This document shows, piece after piece, positions 1 to 8,413 of a stretch of 64,000 nt of DNA. The notes under the pieces were generated by a model. That model was not told the DNA's origin, searched no databases, and was given only the letters and a program-made list of their open reading frames with translations. Within the stretch, counting starts at the first letter, position 1. Each line of letters opens with the position of its first letter. The stretch lies in contig CAJUEJ010000008.1 in NCBI GenBank assembly GCA_910585435.1, positions 1 to 64,000 on the forward strand, written 5' to 3'. This DNA comes from an uncultured Hungatella sp. Lineage in GTDB: Bacteria > Bacillota > Clostridia > Lachnospirales > Lachnospiraceae. A program made the position numbers and the translations under genes.

Positions 1-161
1 TGGCAGAAGAGGCAACCGGAAAAACCAGCAGGGAAGGGGTCTACGCAGGAGGAGACGCAGTAACCGGAGCCGCCACCGTGATTCTGGCCATGGAAGCCGG
101 AAGAGCCGGAGCCAAAGGAATCCATGAGTATTTGCAAAAAAAATTTCCATGCAGCCTTTGA
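1..161 (+). CDS. GltD-like NAD(P)H flavoprotein, C-terminal end (partial)
   Basis: Only the last 52 codons are in the window, ending at a TGA at 159-161. The reading frame contains the pattern AGGDAVTGAATVILAMEAGR, which is the second dinucleotide-binding element near the C terminus of the glutamate synthase small-subunit (GltD/GltA) family. In complete members this flavoprotein moves electrons between NAD(P)H and iron-sulfur partners. It lies directly upstream of a selenium-dependent xanthine dehydrogenase that has no FAD domain. E. coli places the similar YgfK next to the fused hydroxylase XdhD, so I infer an electron-transfer role here. The protein ends soon after the motif, so there is no C-terminal ferredoxin extension like that of YgfK. 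The N-terminal domains lie outside the window. Confidence 0.8.
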   Translation, partial: AEEATGKTSREGVYAGGDAVTGAATVILAMEAGRAGAKGIHEYLQKKFPCSL

Positions 162-258
162 CGCTGCACCAGCCGCCCTATGAAAATCCCCTTTGCACAT
201 TACAAAATCAAATGCAGCAAGACATTAAAAACACGTCACACCAGAAAGGAGGCAACAA

Positions 259-2823
259 ATGGTTCAGTTTTATGTTAACAATCAGCTGTACGAAGCAGAA
301 GGCGACGGCAAACTCCTTCCATTTCTCCGAGATATCTGCAAATGCAAATCCGTAAAAGACGGATGCAGCGAAGGAGCCTGCGGAACCTGCCACGTACTCA
401 TAGACGGAAAAGCCACCAAAGCATGTATCCCCATGCTGTCCAAACTAGACAGAAAACACATATTAACCGTAGAAGGCCTGTCCCAAGAAGAAAAAGAATT
501 ATACGCCTATTCCTTCGCCGAGGCCGGAGCCGTCCAGTGCGGCTTCTGCATCCCAGGAATGGTAATCTGCGCAAAAGGCCTGCTCGATGTCAATGACAAC
601 CCCACACGCGAAGAGATAGCCTTTGCCCTGCGCAACAACATCTGCCGCTGCACCGGATACAAAAAAATCATCGATGCAGTCCAGCTGGCAGCCCAGATAA
701 AGCGAGAAGGAAAAGGAATCCCCAAAAAAGAATTTACCTGGAAACTAGGAGAAAGAGTACACCGCGTCGATGCCAGAGAAAAAGTCCTGGGATACGGAGA
801 ATACGTAGACGACATGGAGATAGAAGGCATGATTTACGCAAGCGCCATCCGCTCCAGGTACCCCAGAGCCAGAGTCCTGTCCATCGACGCCGAAGAAGCC
901 AAAGCCCTTCCAGGAGTCATAGACATCTATACAGCAGCCCATATCCCCGGAGACATAAAAGTAGGCCACCTGGTCCAAGACTGGGACACCATGATACCCG
1001 TAGGACAATGCACACGCTACCTGGGAGACGCCATTGCCATCGTAGCCGCAGAGACAAAAGAAATCCTGGACAAAGCCAAAAAACTGGTTAAAATTCAATA
1101 CGAAGAACTGCCCTTTATCAGCAGCCCCTACGAAGCCATGAAAGAAGACGCCCCCAAGCTCCACGAAGGAGGAAACCTTCTGGCCCACAAACACGTATCC
1201 AGAGGAAACGCAGACCAAGCCATAAAACAATCCAGATACGTTTACACAGAAAAATTCCACACCCCCTGCACAGAACACGCATTCCTGGAGCCAGAATGCG
1301 CCATTGCCATGCCCTACGAAGACGGCGTCCTTATATACTCCACAGACCAGGGAACCTACGCCACCCAGCACGAATGCGCAGAAATGCTGGGACTGCCCAA
1401 CGAAAAAGTCCGGGTAATAAACAAACTAGTAGGCGGCGGCTTCGGCGGCAAAGAAGACTTGACCGTACAGCACCACGCCGCCCTGGTCGCCTGGCTCTCC
1501 AAACGGCCGGTAAAAGTAAAACTAACACGCCAGGAAAGCATTGTCATCCACCCCAAACGCCACCCCATGGATATGGAATTCACCGTAGGCTGCGACGAAA
1601 ACGGAATCATTCAGGGCGTAAAAGCCACCGTAATCGCAGACACCGGAGCCTATGCCTCCCTGGGCGGCCCAGTACTAGAAAGAGCCTGCACCCACGCCGC
1701 CGGCCCATACAACTACCAGAACTTCGAGATAGACGGAAAAGCATACTACACCAACAACCCCCCAGCCGGTGCATTCCGAGGCTTTGGCGTGACACAGACC
1801 TGCTTCGCCATGGAAATGATGTTGACAAAGCTGGCAGAACAGATTGGCATCAGCCCATGGGAAATCCGCTACCGCAACGCCATCCGCCCAGGACAAGAAC
1901 TGCCCAACGGCCAGATAGTAGATGAGTCCACCGGGCTGGCAGAAACCCTGGAAGCAGTAAAAGAAATATTTGACAATCACAAATACGCAGGCCTGGCCTG
2001 CGCCATGAAAAATGCAGGCGTAGGAGTAGGAATCCCAGACTACGGAAGAGCAAAGCTGGCCGTCGTCAAAGGAAAACTCCACATCCGCTCCGGCGCCTCC
2101 TGCATCGGACAAGGATTAGGCACCGTCCTGATACAGATGGTAGTAGAAAATACCAGCCTGAAACGAGACGATATCATATACGATGCAGCCAACACCATCA
2201 ACGCCCCCGATTCCGGAACCACCTCCGGCTCCAGACAGACCCTGATAACCGGAGAAGCCGTGCGCCGCGCCTGTGAACTGCTGAACAAAGACATGGAGAC
2301 CCAGACCCTGGCACAGCTGGAAGGAAAACAATACTACGGCGAATACCTGGCAAAGACAGACCCCCTGGGCGCAGACGTGCCCAACCCCGTTTCCCATGTA
2401 GCCTACGGCTATGCCACACAAGTGTGCATTCTCAACGAACAAGGAAAAATCGAAAAAATCGTGGCAGCCCACGATGTAGGAAAAGCAGTCAACCCCTTGT
2501 CCGTAGAAGGACAGATAGAAGGAGGCGTCATCATGTCCGCAGGCTACGCCTTGACAGAAGAATACGCCCTGAAAGACTGCGTACCCCTGTCAAAATACGG
2601 AACCCTGGGACTGTTCCGCGCCAACCAGGCACCAGACGTAGAAAGCATTATCGTAGAAAAAGCCGGACTAAACGTTGCCTGCGGCGCCATCGGCATCGGA
2701 GAGATAACCTCCATCCCCACAGCCCCTGCCATTGCAGGAGCATATTACCGCTACGACGGAGAATACCGTACCAGCCTGCCCCTGAAAAACACACCATATT
2801 CCAGAAAGAAAAAGGGGGCCTGA
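259..2823 (+). CDS. xdh: Selenium-dependent xanthine dehydrogenase, fused FeS and molybdenum domains
   Basis: The protein has 854 residues and resembles the TIGR03311 family (Se_dep_XDH), which hydroxylates purines with a molybdenum cofactor carrying labile selenium. Residues 1-80 form a plant-type [2Fe-2S] domain (C36, C41, C44, C56). Residues 85-150 form the second [2Fe-2S] domain (C94, C97 and the C129-R-C131 pair). From about 175 onward lie the two aldehyde-oxidase/xanthine-dehydrogenase molybdopterin domains, with GGGFGGKED and GAFRGFG motifs and the catalytic Glu815 in GIGEI. There is no FAD domain, so a separate flavoprotein must take the electrons. The start is supported by an AAAGGAGG site about 6 bases upstream. 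The selenium reading rests on the flanking yqeB, yqeC and selD genes. The substrate may be xanthine or another N-heterocycle. Confidence 0.9.
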   Translation: MVQFYVNNQLYEAEGDGKLLPFLRDICKCKSVKDGCSEGACGTCHVLIDGKATKACIPMLSKLDRKHILTVEGLSQEEKELYAYSFAEAGAVQCGFCIPGMVICAKGLLDVNDNPTREEIAFALRNNICRCTGYKKIIDAVQLAAQIKREGKGIPKKEFTWKLGERVHRVDAREKVLGYGEYVDDMEIEGMIYASAIRSRYPRARVLSIDAEEAKALPGVIDIYTAAHIPGDIKVGHLVQDWDTMIPVGQCTRYLGDAIAIVAAETKEILDKAKKLVKIQYEELPFISSPYEAMKEDAPKLHEGGNLLAHKHVSRGNADQAIKQSRYVYTEKFHTPCTEHAFLEPECAIAMPYEDGVLIYSTDQGTYATQHECAEMLGLPNEKVRVINKLVGGGFGGKEDLTVQHHAALVAWLSKRPVKVKLTRQESIVIHPKRHPMDMEFTVGCDENGIIQGVKATVIADTGAYASLGGPVLERACTHAAGPYNYQNFEIDGKAYYTNNPPAGAFRGFGVTQTCFAMEMMLTKLAEQIGISPWEIRYRNAIRPGQELPNGQIVDESTGLAETLEAVKEIFDNHKYAGLACAMKNAGVGVGIPDYGRAKLAVVKGKLHIRSGASCIGQGLGTVLIQMVVENTSLKRDDIIYDAANTINAPDSGTTSGSRQTLITGEAVRRACELLNKDMETQTLAQLEGKQYYGEYLAKTDPLGADVPNPVSHVAYGYATQVCILNEQGKIEKIVAAHDVGKAVNPLSVEGQIEGGVIMSAGYALTEEYALKDCVPLSKYGTLGLFRANQAPDVESIIVEKAGLNVACGAIGIGEITSIPTAPAIAGAYYRYDGEYRTSLPLKNTPYSRKKKGA

Positions 2824-2830
2824 AAGCCAC

Positions 2831-3622
2831 ATGATAATCATACGCGGAGGCGGAGACATCGCAACCGGAACCATCTATAAACTGCACCAATGCGGATACG
2901 CCGTCTTAATTCTCGAGACCGCAAACCCGACAGCAATCCGCCGCAAAGCTGCATTCTGCGAGGCAGCCTACGACGGTACAGCCCAGGTAGAAGGCGTCCT
3001 GTGCCGAAAAATAGACACCCCAGAACAATGCCAGACAGCATGGAAAAACCACGAAATCCCCCTTATGATAGACCCACACGCAGAAACGGTAAAACAGATG
3101 CAGCCAGAAGCCGTCATAGACGGGATTCTGGCCAAGAAAAATCTCGGAACCAACCGGAAAATGGCCCCCCTAACCATCGCATTAGGACCCGGCTTCACCG
3201 CTGGAAAAGACGTAGACTATGTGATAGAAACCATGAGAGGCCATCAGCTGGGCCGCATCCTTTCCAAAGGATGCGCCATTCCCAACACCGGCATTCCAGG
3301 AATCATCGGCGGTTACGGGGCAGAAAGAGTCATACACGCCCCGGCCAGCGGCCATATCCACGTGACAGCAGAAATCGGCGATTTCGTAGAAGCCGGCGAC
3401 ACCCTGGCAGCCATCGGAGAAACCCATGTGACAGCCACCCTAACCGGAGTCCTGCGAGGAATCATCCGAGACGGATATCCAGTGACAAAAGGACTCAAGA
3501 TTGCCGATATCGACCCCAGGAAAGAACAGAAAGAAAACTGCACCACCATTTCCGACAAGGCAAGATGCATCGCCGGAGGCGTGCTGGAAGTAGTGGTGCG
3601 TCACGATGTGAAGAAAGGGTAG
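2831..3622 (+). CDS. yqeB: YqeB, selenium-dependent molybdenum hydroxylase maturation protein
   Basis: The 263-residue protein begins with a Rossmann-like glycine stretch (RGGGDIATG at 5-13). It matches the YqeB family (EF2563-type, TIGR03309), which occurs almost only beside selD and Se/Mo hydroxylases. Its chemistry is unproven; it is thought to help insert or activate selenium in the cofactor. A segment near residues 170-215 (HVTAEIGDFVEAGDTLAAIGE) looks like a biotinyl/lipoyl-type hairpin fold. It follows the dehydrogenase by 7 bases and is surely in the same operon. The last codons belong to a 25-base unit that is repeated several times just after the stop codon. Confidence 0.88.
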   Translation: MIIIRGGGDIATGTIYKLHQCGYAVLILETANPTAIRRKAAFCEAAYDGTAQVEGVLCRKIDTPEQCQTAWKNHEIPLMIDPHAETVKQMQPEAVIDGILAKKNLGTNRKMAPLTIALGPGFTAGKDVDYVIETMRGHQLGRILSKGCAIPNTGIPGIIGGYGAERVIHAPASGHIHVTAEIGDFVEAGDTLAAIGETHVTATLTGVLRGIIRDGYPVTKGLKIADIDPRKEQKENCTTISDKARCIAGGVLEVVVRHDVKKG

Positions 3623-3745
3623 ATTGCGAAAATGTGAAGAAGGGCAGCCTGTGAAAATGTGAAGAAGGGCAGCCTGTGGAAATGAGGAGAAGGGCAGCCT
3701 GCGGAAATGAGGAGAAGTGGTAGTCTGAGAAAATCAATAGAAGGA
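3604..3745 (+). repeat. 25-bp tandem repeat at the yqeB 3' end
   Basis: Units start at 3604, 3629, 3654, 3679, 3704 and 3729, exactly 25 bases apart. They share a core like GAAGAAGGGCAGCCTG and drift gradually from copy to copy. The first unit overlaps the last codons and stop of yqeB. The last partial unit merges into the AGAAGGAGG ribosome-binding site of the next gene. Copies 2 and 3 (3629-3678) are identical over 25 bases. The array probably arose by slippage from a single 3' end plus ribosome-binding segment. Copy number may differ between strains. Confidence 0.9.
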
Positions 3746-3755
3746 GGTGGCGTAA

Positions 3756-5072
3756 ATGATCGATGCCATAATACTTGCAGCCGGAAACAGCACTCGCTTC
3801 AGAGGAAATAAACTGCTGTATCCCATAAACCGAAAGCCCATCTACCGTCATCTCCTAGAGACGATATATGAAGCAAAAAAGGCCCGCCTGCTTAACCACG
3901 TCATTGTAGTAACCCAGTACCATGAAATCTTCTCCGATATAGACACAAATTTTCCCAGGCTCCAGGCAGTGGCCAATCCTGCCCCAGAAAGAGGAATTTC
4001 CAGCTCCATTCGAATAGGCCTAGAGCAGCTTGCACAGATTTCACCACAGTCCCAGGGCTGCCTGTTTGCAGTGGCAGACCAGCCAGGCCTTACCCTGGAA
4101 TCCGTGGAAAAACTAATTCAGTACTGGAGGCGGCATGACTGCGGAATTGCCGCCGCCAGCCATAACAAAGAAAGCAAAAATCCCGTCATCTTCTCCTCAA
4201 ACTATTACGAAGAACTAAAGACATTAGAAGGAGACCAGGGCGGAAAAAAGATTCTGCACAGACACATGGACGACGTAGGCCTGTGCCAGATTCCGGCAGC
4301 AGAATTAGAAGATATCGATACACCAGAAGATATCAATACACCACAACCTGCAGCCCAGATTACAGAATCCGATTTCCCATTCATAAAAGACCAGAAACAT
4401 GTCATTTCCATTGTAGGCGCAGGCGGTAAAACCACCCTTATGTATACCCTGGCCCACTGGTACACCAGCCATGGAAAAAAAGTAATCATCACCACCACCA
4501 CCCACATAAAAAAGCCTGCCGCCTGCCCCGCTGCAGACAACAAAGAACAATTACAAAACCTGCTTAAACATCATTCCGTTATTGCGGCAGGCACCGACGC
4601 CCCAGAAGGCAAACTCATATGGCCCAGAAACACAAAACTAACAGACCTGCAGACAATAGCAGACATCCTGCTCATAGAAGCCGACGGCGCCAGACATTTA
4701 CCCTGTAAAGTGCCAGCCCAGACAGAGCCAGTCATACCAAAACAAAGCGACATCGTCCTTGGAGTCATGGGAATCGATGCACTGGGCGGCAGGCTGGAAG
4801 ACATATGCTTCCGCAAAGAAAAAGCCATGGAACTGCTGAGAACCCATTCCAGCCACATAATGACAGAAAAAGACCTGGCAGAAATCCTGTCCTCCCCCCA
4901 GGGAACCAGAAAAAATACCGAAAACAAAGACTACTACGTAATCCTGAATAAATGCGATGACAGAGAACAGATAAAACAGGCAGAAGAGATAAAGAACATC
5001 CTGAAGAAAAAAGGGATCCCCAATGTGATAATAACCAGTTTACAGAAAATCCCAACACCGTTCGATATTTGA
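3756..5072 (+). CDS. mocA-yqeC: MocA-YqeC fusion: molybdopterin cytidylyltransferase plus selenium hydroxylase accessory protein
   Basis: The 438-residue protein joins two families usually made as separate proteins. Residues 1-190 are a MocA/YgfJ-type nucleotidyltransferase, with LAAGNSTRFRGNKLL at 7-21 and ADQPG at 107-111. This domain would attach CMP to molybdopterin, as needed by xanthine-dehydrogenase-type enzymes. Residues 215-438 are YqeC (TIGR03172), starting with a P-loop-like VGAGGKTT at 220-227 and ITTTTHIKKP. YqeC is found with selenium-dependent Mo hydroxylases. An acidic, proline-containing linker (DIDTPEDINTPQP) joins them. A strong GAAGGAGG site lies 8 bases before the ATG. 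Joining the two suggests cytidylylation and the YqeC step work on the same cofactor intermediate. Confidence 0.87.
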   Translation: MIDAIILAAGNSTRFRGNKLLYPINRKPIYRHLLETIYEAKKARLLNHVIVVTQYHEIFSDIDTNFPRLQAVANPAPERGISSSIRIGLEQLAQISPQSQGCLFAVADQPGLTLESVEKLIQYWRRHDCGIAAASHNKESKNPVIFSSNYYEELKTLEGDQGGKKILHRHMDDVGLCQIPAAELEDIDTPEDINTPQPAAQITESDFPFIKDQKHVISIVGAGGKTTLMYTLAHWYTSHGKKVIITTTTHIKKPAACPAADNKEQLQNLLKHHSVIAAGTDAPEGKLIWPRNTKLTDLQTIADILLIEADGARHLPCKVPAQTEPVIPKQSDIVLGVMGIDALGGRLEDICFRKEKAMELLRTHSSHIMTEKDLAEILSSPQGTRKNTENKDYYVILNKCDDREQIKQAEEIKNILKKKGIPNVIITSLQKIPTPFDI

Positions 5073-5099
5073 CAAACACTTGCCAAATAATTGTATTGT
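5069..5099 (+). promoter_or_regulatory. Possible selD promoter
   Basis: A perfect TTGACA (5069-5074) overlaps the yqeC stop codon. It is followed by TGTATTGT, which offers TATTGT at 5094 with a long 19-base spacer. The 105-base gap before selD is AT-rich and contains no other gene. The spacing is poor, so this is only a candidate for an internal promoter; read-through from upstream may be the main source of selD transcript. Confidence 0.3.
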
Positions 5100-5177
5100 T
5101 TCAGAAAAACTTATATGATAGGATAAATAAAACAAGAACCCAAAACAAAAACCCAAAACCAGAAAAGAGAGAAAACC

Positions 5178-6203
5178 ATGTCCGAAAAAATCATATTTTG
5201 CAAAGGCGGCGGCTGCACAGCCAAACTAGGTGCAGGCGTATTATCCCATGTACTGGACCGCCTTCCCAAAGGCACCAGAGACAACAACCTCTTAATCGGA
5301 TACGACAGCAGAGACGACGCAGCCGTATACCAGATAACAGACGACCTGGCCATTGTGCAGACGCTGGACTTTTTCCCTCCCATGGTAGACGACCCCTATC
5401 TCTTCGGCAAAATAGCCGCAGCCAATGCCTTAAGCGACATCTACGCCATGGGCGGCCAGGTAAAGACAGCACTGAATATCGTCTGCTTCCCAGAAAACAT
5501 GGACCTAAACATACTAGGAGAAATCATGCGCGGAGGAAGCGAGAAAGTCATAGAAGCAGGCGGAACTCTGGCAGGCGGACACTCCATCGCAGACGACACC
5601 GTCAAATACGGCCTGTCCGTCACCGGCACCATCCATCCCAGACAGATATACCCCAACAACCAGGGCCAGCCAGGAGACTGCCTCCTATTGACCAAAAAAC
5701 TGGGAGTCGGAATCATCTGCACCGCCAGCCGCATTGGCGAGGCATCACCAGAAGCCATGGAAGAAGCCACAACCTCCATGACTATGTTAAACAAACAAGC
5801 CTCCCAGATTTGCAGAGACTACGAAATACACGCATGCACCGATGTCACCGGCTTCGGACTATTAGGACACCTTCACGAGATGCTGGACAAAAGACACTCC
5901 GCCATCCTGTACAGCCCCCAGATACCAATTATGACAGAAGCCCTTCACTACGCCGACGAATTCTTCTTGACAGCAGCCGGCCAGAAAAACCGCAACCATA
6001 TGGCAGCACACGTCAAATTCAGGCAGATTCCCTTCGCCATGGAAGAAATACTGTTTGACCCCCAGACCTCCGGCGGACTCCTGATAGCCGCAGCACCAGG
6101 CCAGGCAGAAGAACTATTGACAGCCCTGAAAAAAGAAGGCCTGCCAGCAGCCATCATAGGACAGATAATCCCCAGAGAACAGACAGAAATCCACGTACAG
6201 TAG
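5178..6203 (+). CDS. selD: Selenophosphate synthase
   Basis: The 341-residue protein makes selenophosphate from selenide and ATP. The N-terminal catalytic motif GGGCTAK carries Cys13 and Lys16, which correspond to Cys17 and Lys20 of E. coli SelD. This is therefore a cysteine form, not a selenocysteine form. ATP-binding features of the PurM-like fold follow (GYDSRDDAAVYQ, AVANALSDIYAMGG-like and AGGHSI), and DPQTSGGLL is near the C terminus. No selA, selB, tRNA-Sec or selenouridine synthase is in this window. With yqeB/yqeC next door, the role is most simply to supply selenium for the molybdenum cofactor, as described for orphan selD genes. Confidence 0.95.
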   Translation: MSEKIIFCKGGGCTAKLGAGVLSHVLDRLPKGTRDNNLLIGYDSRDDAAVYQITDDLAIVQTLDFFPPMVDDPYLFGKIAAANALSDIYAMGGQVKTALNIVCFPENMDLNILGEIMRGGSEKVIEAGGTLAGGHSIADDTVKYGLSVTGTIHPRQIYPNNQGQPGDCLLLTKKLGVGIICTASRIGEASPEAMEEATTSMTMLNKQASQICRDYEIHACTDVTGFGLLGHLHEMLDKRHSAILYSPQIPIMTEALHYADEFFLTAAGQKNRNHMAAHVKFRQIPFAMEEILFDPQTSGGLLIAAAPGQAEELLTALKKEGLPAAIIGQIIPREQTEIHVQ

Positions 6204-6230
6204 AACCCATCCCCTTAATGGAGCCAAACA

Positions 6231-6467
6231 ATGCGAAAAAAAGAACAAAAGCTGATAATCACCTTTCACACCACAGAAGAAGCCATGGAAATGGAAGAAT
6301 TCTGCCGCCAAAGGCAGATAGAAGGGCGGCTGATTCCCGTCCCCCGCTCCATTTCCGCCGGATGCGGCCTGGCCTGGTGCGCCAGCCCAGAAAGCCGCCA
6401 GATGATTACCAATGCCATAGCACAAGCAGGCATCAAAACCCAAGCCATACAAGAATGCGAGGTCTGA
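6231..6467 (+). CDS. DUF3343 putative Se/S carrier protein
   Basis: This small 78-residue protein matches the DUF3343 (PF11823) pattern: a short alpha/beta fold starting with a strand and FHTTEEAMEMEEFC. A conserved central SAGCGLAWC carries two cysteines, C44 and C49, suited to hold a persulfide or perselenide. The family is described as a putative Se/S carrier and typically sits beside selD and a NifS-like enzyme, as here. It lies 27 bases after selD and 5 bases before the cysteine desulfurase, so the three are co-transcribed. A weak GGAG site precedes the ATG. Function is inferred from context, not shown. Confidence 0.82.
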   Translation: MRKKEQKLIITFHTTEEAMEMEEFCRQRQIEGRLIPVPRSISAGCGLAWCASPESRQMITNAIAQAGIKTQAIQECEV

Positions 6468-6472
6468 AACCC

Positions 6473-7624
6473 ATGATATACTTAGACAATGCAGCCACAG
6501 CCCTAAAAAGGCCAGACTGTGTAAAAACAGCCGTAGCTGAAGCCCTGTGCTCCCTGGGAAATGCCGGAAGAGGCGCTCACGAAGCCACCCTTCACGCATC
6601 CCGGAACCTGTACAGCACCAGAAAAAAACTAAACCAGTTCTTCAACGGAGAAAGCCCCTCACAGATAGCCTTCACCATGAATGCCACAGAAAGCCTGAAC
6701 ATTGCCATAAAAGGCATCCTAAATCCAGGAGACCATGTGATAACCACTGTATCCGAACACAACTCCGTGCTGCGCCCCCTGTACCAGATGGAGGAAAAAG
6801 GCATAGAGATAACCATACTCCCCTGCGACCCCAAAGGCCGCATTGCCTCTCAAGACTTTGCCAAGGCAATCAGGAAAAACACCCGCGCCATCATCTGCGC
6901 CCACGGCTCCAACCTAACCGGAAACCTTATAGACATCAAGGCCGTAGGCCAGATAGCCCACAGCCATAACCTGCTGTTTATAGTAGACGCATCCCAGACC
7001 GCAGGCATAATCCCCATCGACGTACAAGACCTGAAAATCCATGTCCTCTGCTTCACCGGCCACAAAAGCCTTCTAGGCCCCCAGGGCACCGGCGGAATAT
7101 ACGTGAAACAAGGCATAAACATACGCCCCTTAAAAACCGGCGGAAGCGGAATACAAACCTACGAAAAAAACCATCCCCCCCAGATGCCCACAGCCCTTGA
7201 AGCCGGAACCCAGAACGGACACGGAATCGCCGGACTCCATGCCGCCATAACCTACCTGCAAGACACAGGAATCCACAACATAAGACAACAAGAGCTCAAG
7301 CTCATGCGCCGCTTCCACCAGGGAATAAAAGACATTCCAGGAATAAAACTATACGGCGATTACGACACAGACAACCGCTGTCCCATAGTCACCCTCAACC
7401 TGGCAGACTGGGATTCCTCCCTTGTCAGCGACCAGCTGTTCACAAAATACCATATCGCCACCCGTCCCGGCGCCCACTGCGCCCCCCTGATGCACCAGGC
7501 CTTGGGAACTGTAGAACAAGGCGCAGTCCGTTTCAGCTTCTCCCATTACAACACCGAAGAAGAAATAGACACAGCCATTCAGGCCATGAAACAGCTGGCA
7601 GAAGAAAGCTCCATCCAGCCATAA
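6473..7624 (+). CDS. Cysteine desulfurase of the selenium cluster type (class V aminotransferase)
   Basis: The 383-residue PLP enzyme starts at MIYLDNAATA; an open frame extends upstream of this ATG, but that stretch overlaps the preceding gene. The PLP lysine is K198 in FTGHKSLLGPQGTGG, and the mobile-loop catalytic cysteine is C336 in RPGAHCAPLMH. The protein belongs to the family typified by EF2568 (TIGR01977), which accompanies Se-dependent Mo hydroxylases. It would release sulfur from cysteine, or selenium from selenocysteine, as a persulfide or perselenide, probably handing it to DUF3343, YedF or the molybdenum cofactor. A GAGGT site ends 9 bases before the start, at the end of the preceding gene. 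Confidence 0.9.
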   Translation: MIYLDNAATALKRPDCVKTAVAEALCSLGNAGRGAHEATLHASRNLYSTRKKLNQFFNGESPSQIAFTMNATESLNIAIKGILNPGDHVITTVSEHNSVLRPLYQMEEKGIEITILPCDPKGRIASQDFAKAIRKNTRAIICAHGSNLTGNLIDIKAVGQIAHSHNLLFIVDASQTAGIIPIDVQDLKIHVLCFTGHKSLLGPQGTGGIYVKQGINIRPLKTGGSGIQTYEKNHPPQMPTALEAGTQNGHGIAGLHAAITYLQDTGIHNIRQQELKLMRRFHQGIKDIPGIKLYGDYDTDNRCPIVTLNLADWDSSLVSDQLFTKYHIATRPGAHCAPLMHQALGTVEQGAVRFSFSHYNTEEEIDTAIQAMKQLAEESSIQP

Positions 7625-7700
7625 AATCCCCCAATCCCCAAGATACAGCCACCTCCCAAGCTACCCAGCCCCTAATACAAACAAAAAGGAGAAAAACAAC

Positions 7701-8387
7701 ATGGAAAAAAGACTCATAGACGCAAGAGGCCTTGCCTGCCCCCTCCCCGTAGTAAACACCAAAAAAGCAATCGGAGAATTCAAAGAAGAAGGCATCCTAA
7801 CCGTTCTGGTAGACAACGAAATCGCCGTCCAGAACCTGAAAAAATTCGCTGCCCAAAAAGGCCTTGCCGCCGCCGGCGAGAAAAAATCAGACACCCAATA
7901 CCAGGTAACCATCCAGATTCCCCCCAAGCCATTCTCCACATCCCCTACAGCTGCCCCCGTTACCCCACAACCAGACCAAGGCCAGCCAAACCAAAAACAA
8001 CCAAACCAAGACCAGCCAGACCAAGAAACCTGCACCCCCGACTCCAGAAAAAAAGGAATGGTAGCCATCCTCTCCGCCAACATGATGGGAAACGGCGACG
8101 CAAAACTGGGAAAAGCACTGATGAAAGCCTTCATCTTCGCCTTGACCAAACAAGACACACTGCCAGAGACCATTGTCTGCTACAATTCCGGCGCCTACCT
8201 AACCTGCCAGGGCTCAGACTCACTGGAAGACTTCAAGAACCTGGAAGCAGAAGGCGTCACCATCGTCACCTGCGGAACCTGCCTGGACTTCTACGGAATC
8301 AAAGACAGGCTTGCGGTGGGAACCATTACCAACATGTACGAGATAGTAGAAATCATGGAACAAGCCACATCCATTCTGCGCCCATAA
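7701..8387 (+). CDS. yedF: YedF, sulfurtransferase-like selenium metabolism protein
   Basis: The 228-residue protein has two domains. Residues 1-75 are TusA-like, with DARGLACPLPVV and the acceptor Cys13. Residues 118-228 are DsrE-like, with ILSANMMGNGD and a CGTC pair (C191, C194). The link at 78-112 is rich in Pro, Gln and Asp (PNQKQPNQDQPDQ) and encoded by a short imperfect repeat, so its length may vary. The family (TIGR03527) occurs with selD and selenium-dependent hydroxylases and is thought to carry selenium or sulfur between proteins. It is the last clear selenium gene of this block and follows the desulfurase after 76 bases. Confidence 0.9.
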   Translation: MEKRLIDARGLACPLPVVNTKKAIGEFKEEGILTVLVDNEIAVQNLKKFAAQKGLAAAGEKKSDTQYQVTIQIPPKPFSTSPTAAPVTPQPDQGQPNQKQPNQDQPDQETCTPDSRKKGMVAILSANMMGNGDAKLGKALMKAFIFALTKQDTLPETIVCYNSGAYLTCQGSDSLEDFKNLEAEGVTIVTCGTCLDFYGIKDRLAVGTITNMYEIVEIMEQATSILRP

Positions 8388-8413
8388 AAAATAAACGAAT
8401 ACAGGAGGCCATC

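Noticed and set aside
259..2823. Selenocysteine (UGA) in the xanthine dehydrogenase or SelD
   Set aside because: Neither gene has an in-frame UGA before its natural end. SelD has Cys13 at the catalytic position. Selenium here would be in the cofactor, not the protein.
2890..3654. 254-codon Arg-rich frame over yqeB
   Set aside because: Shadow of yqeB in a low-stop, C-rich region.
3604..3745. CRISPR-like repeats
   Set aside because: Units are contiguous without spacers and derive from the 3' end of yqeB, so it is a tandem repeat. No cas genes or spaced repeats were seen anywhere.
5069..6058. 329-codon open frame over selD
   Set aside because: Shadow frame; selD in another frame has all family motifs.
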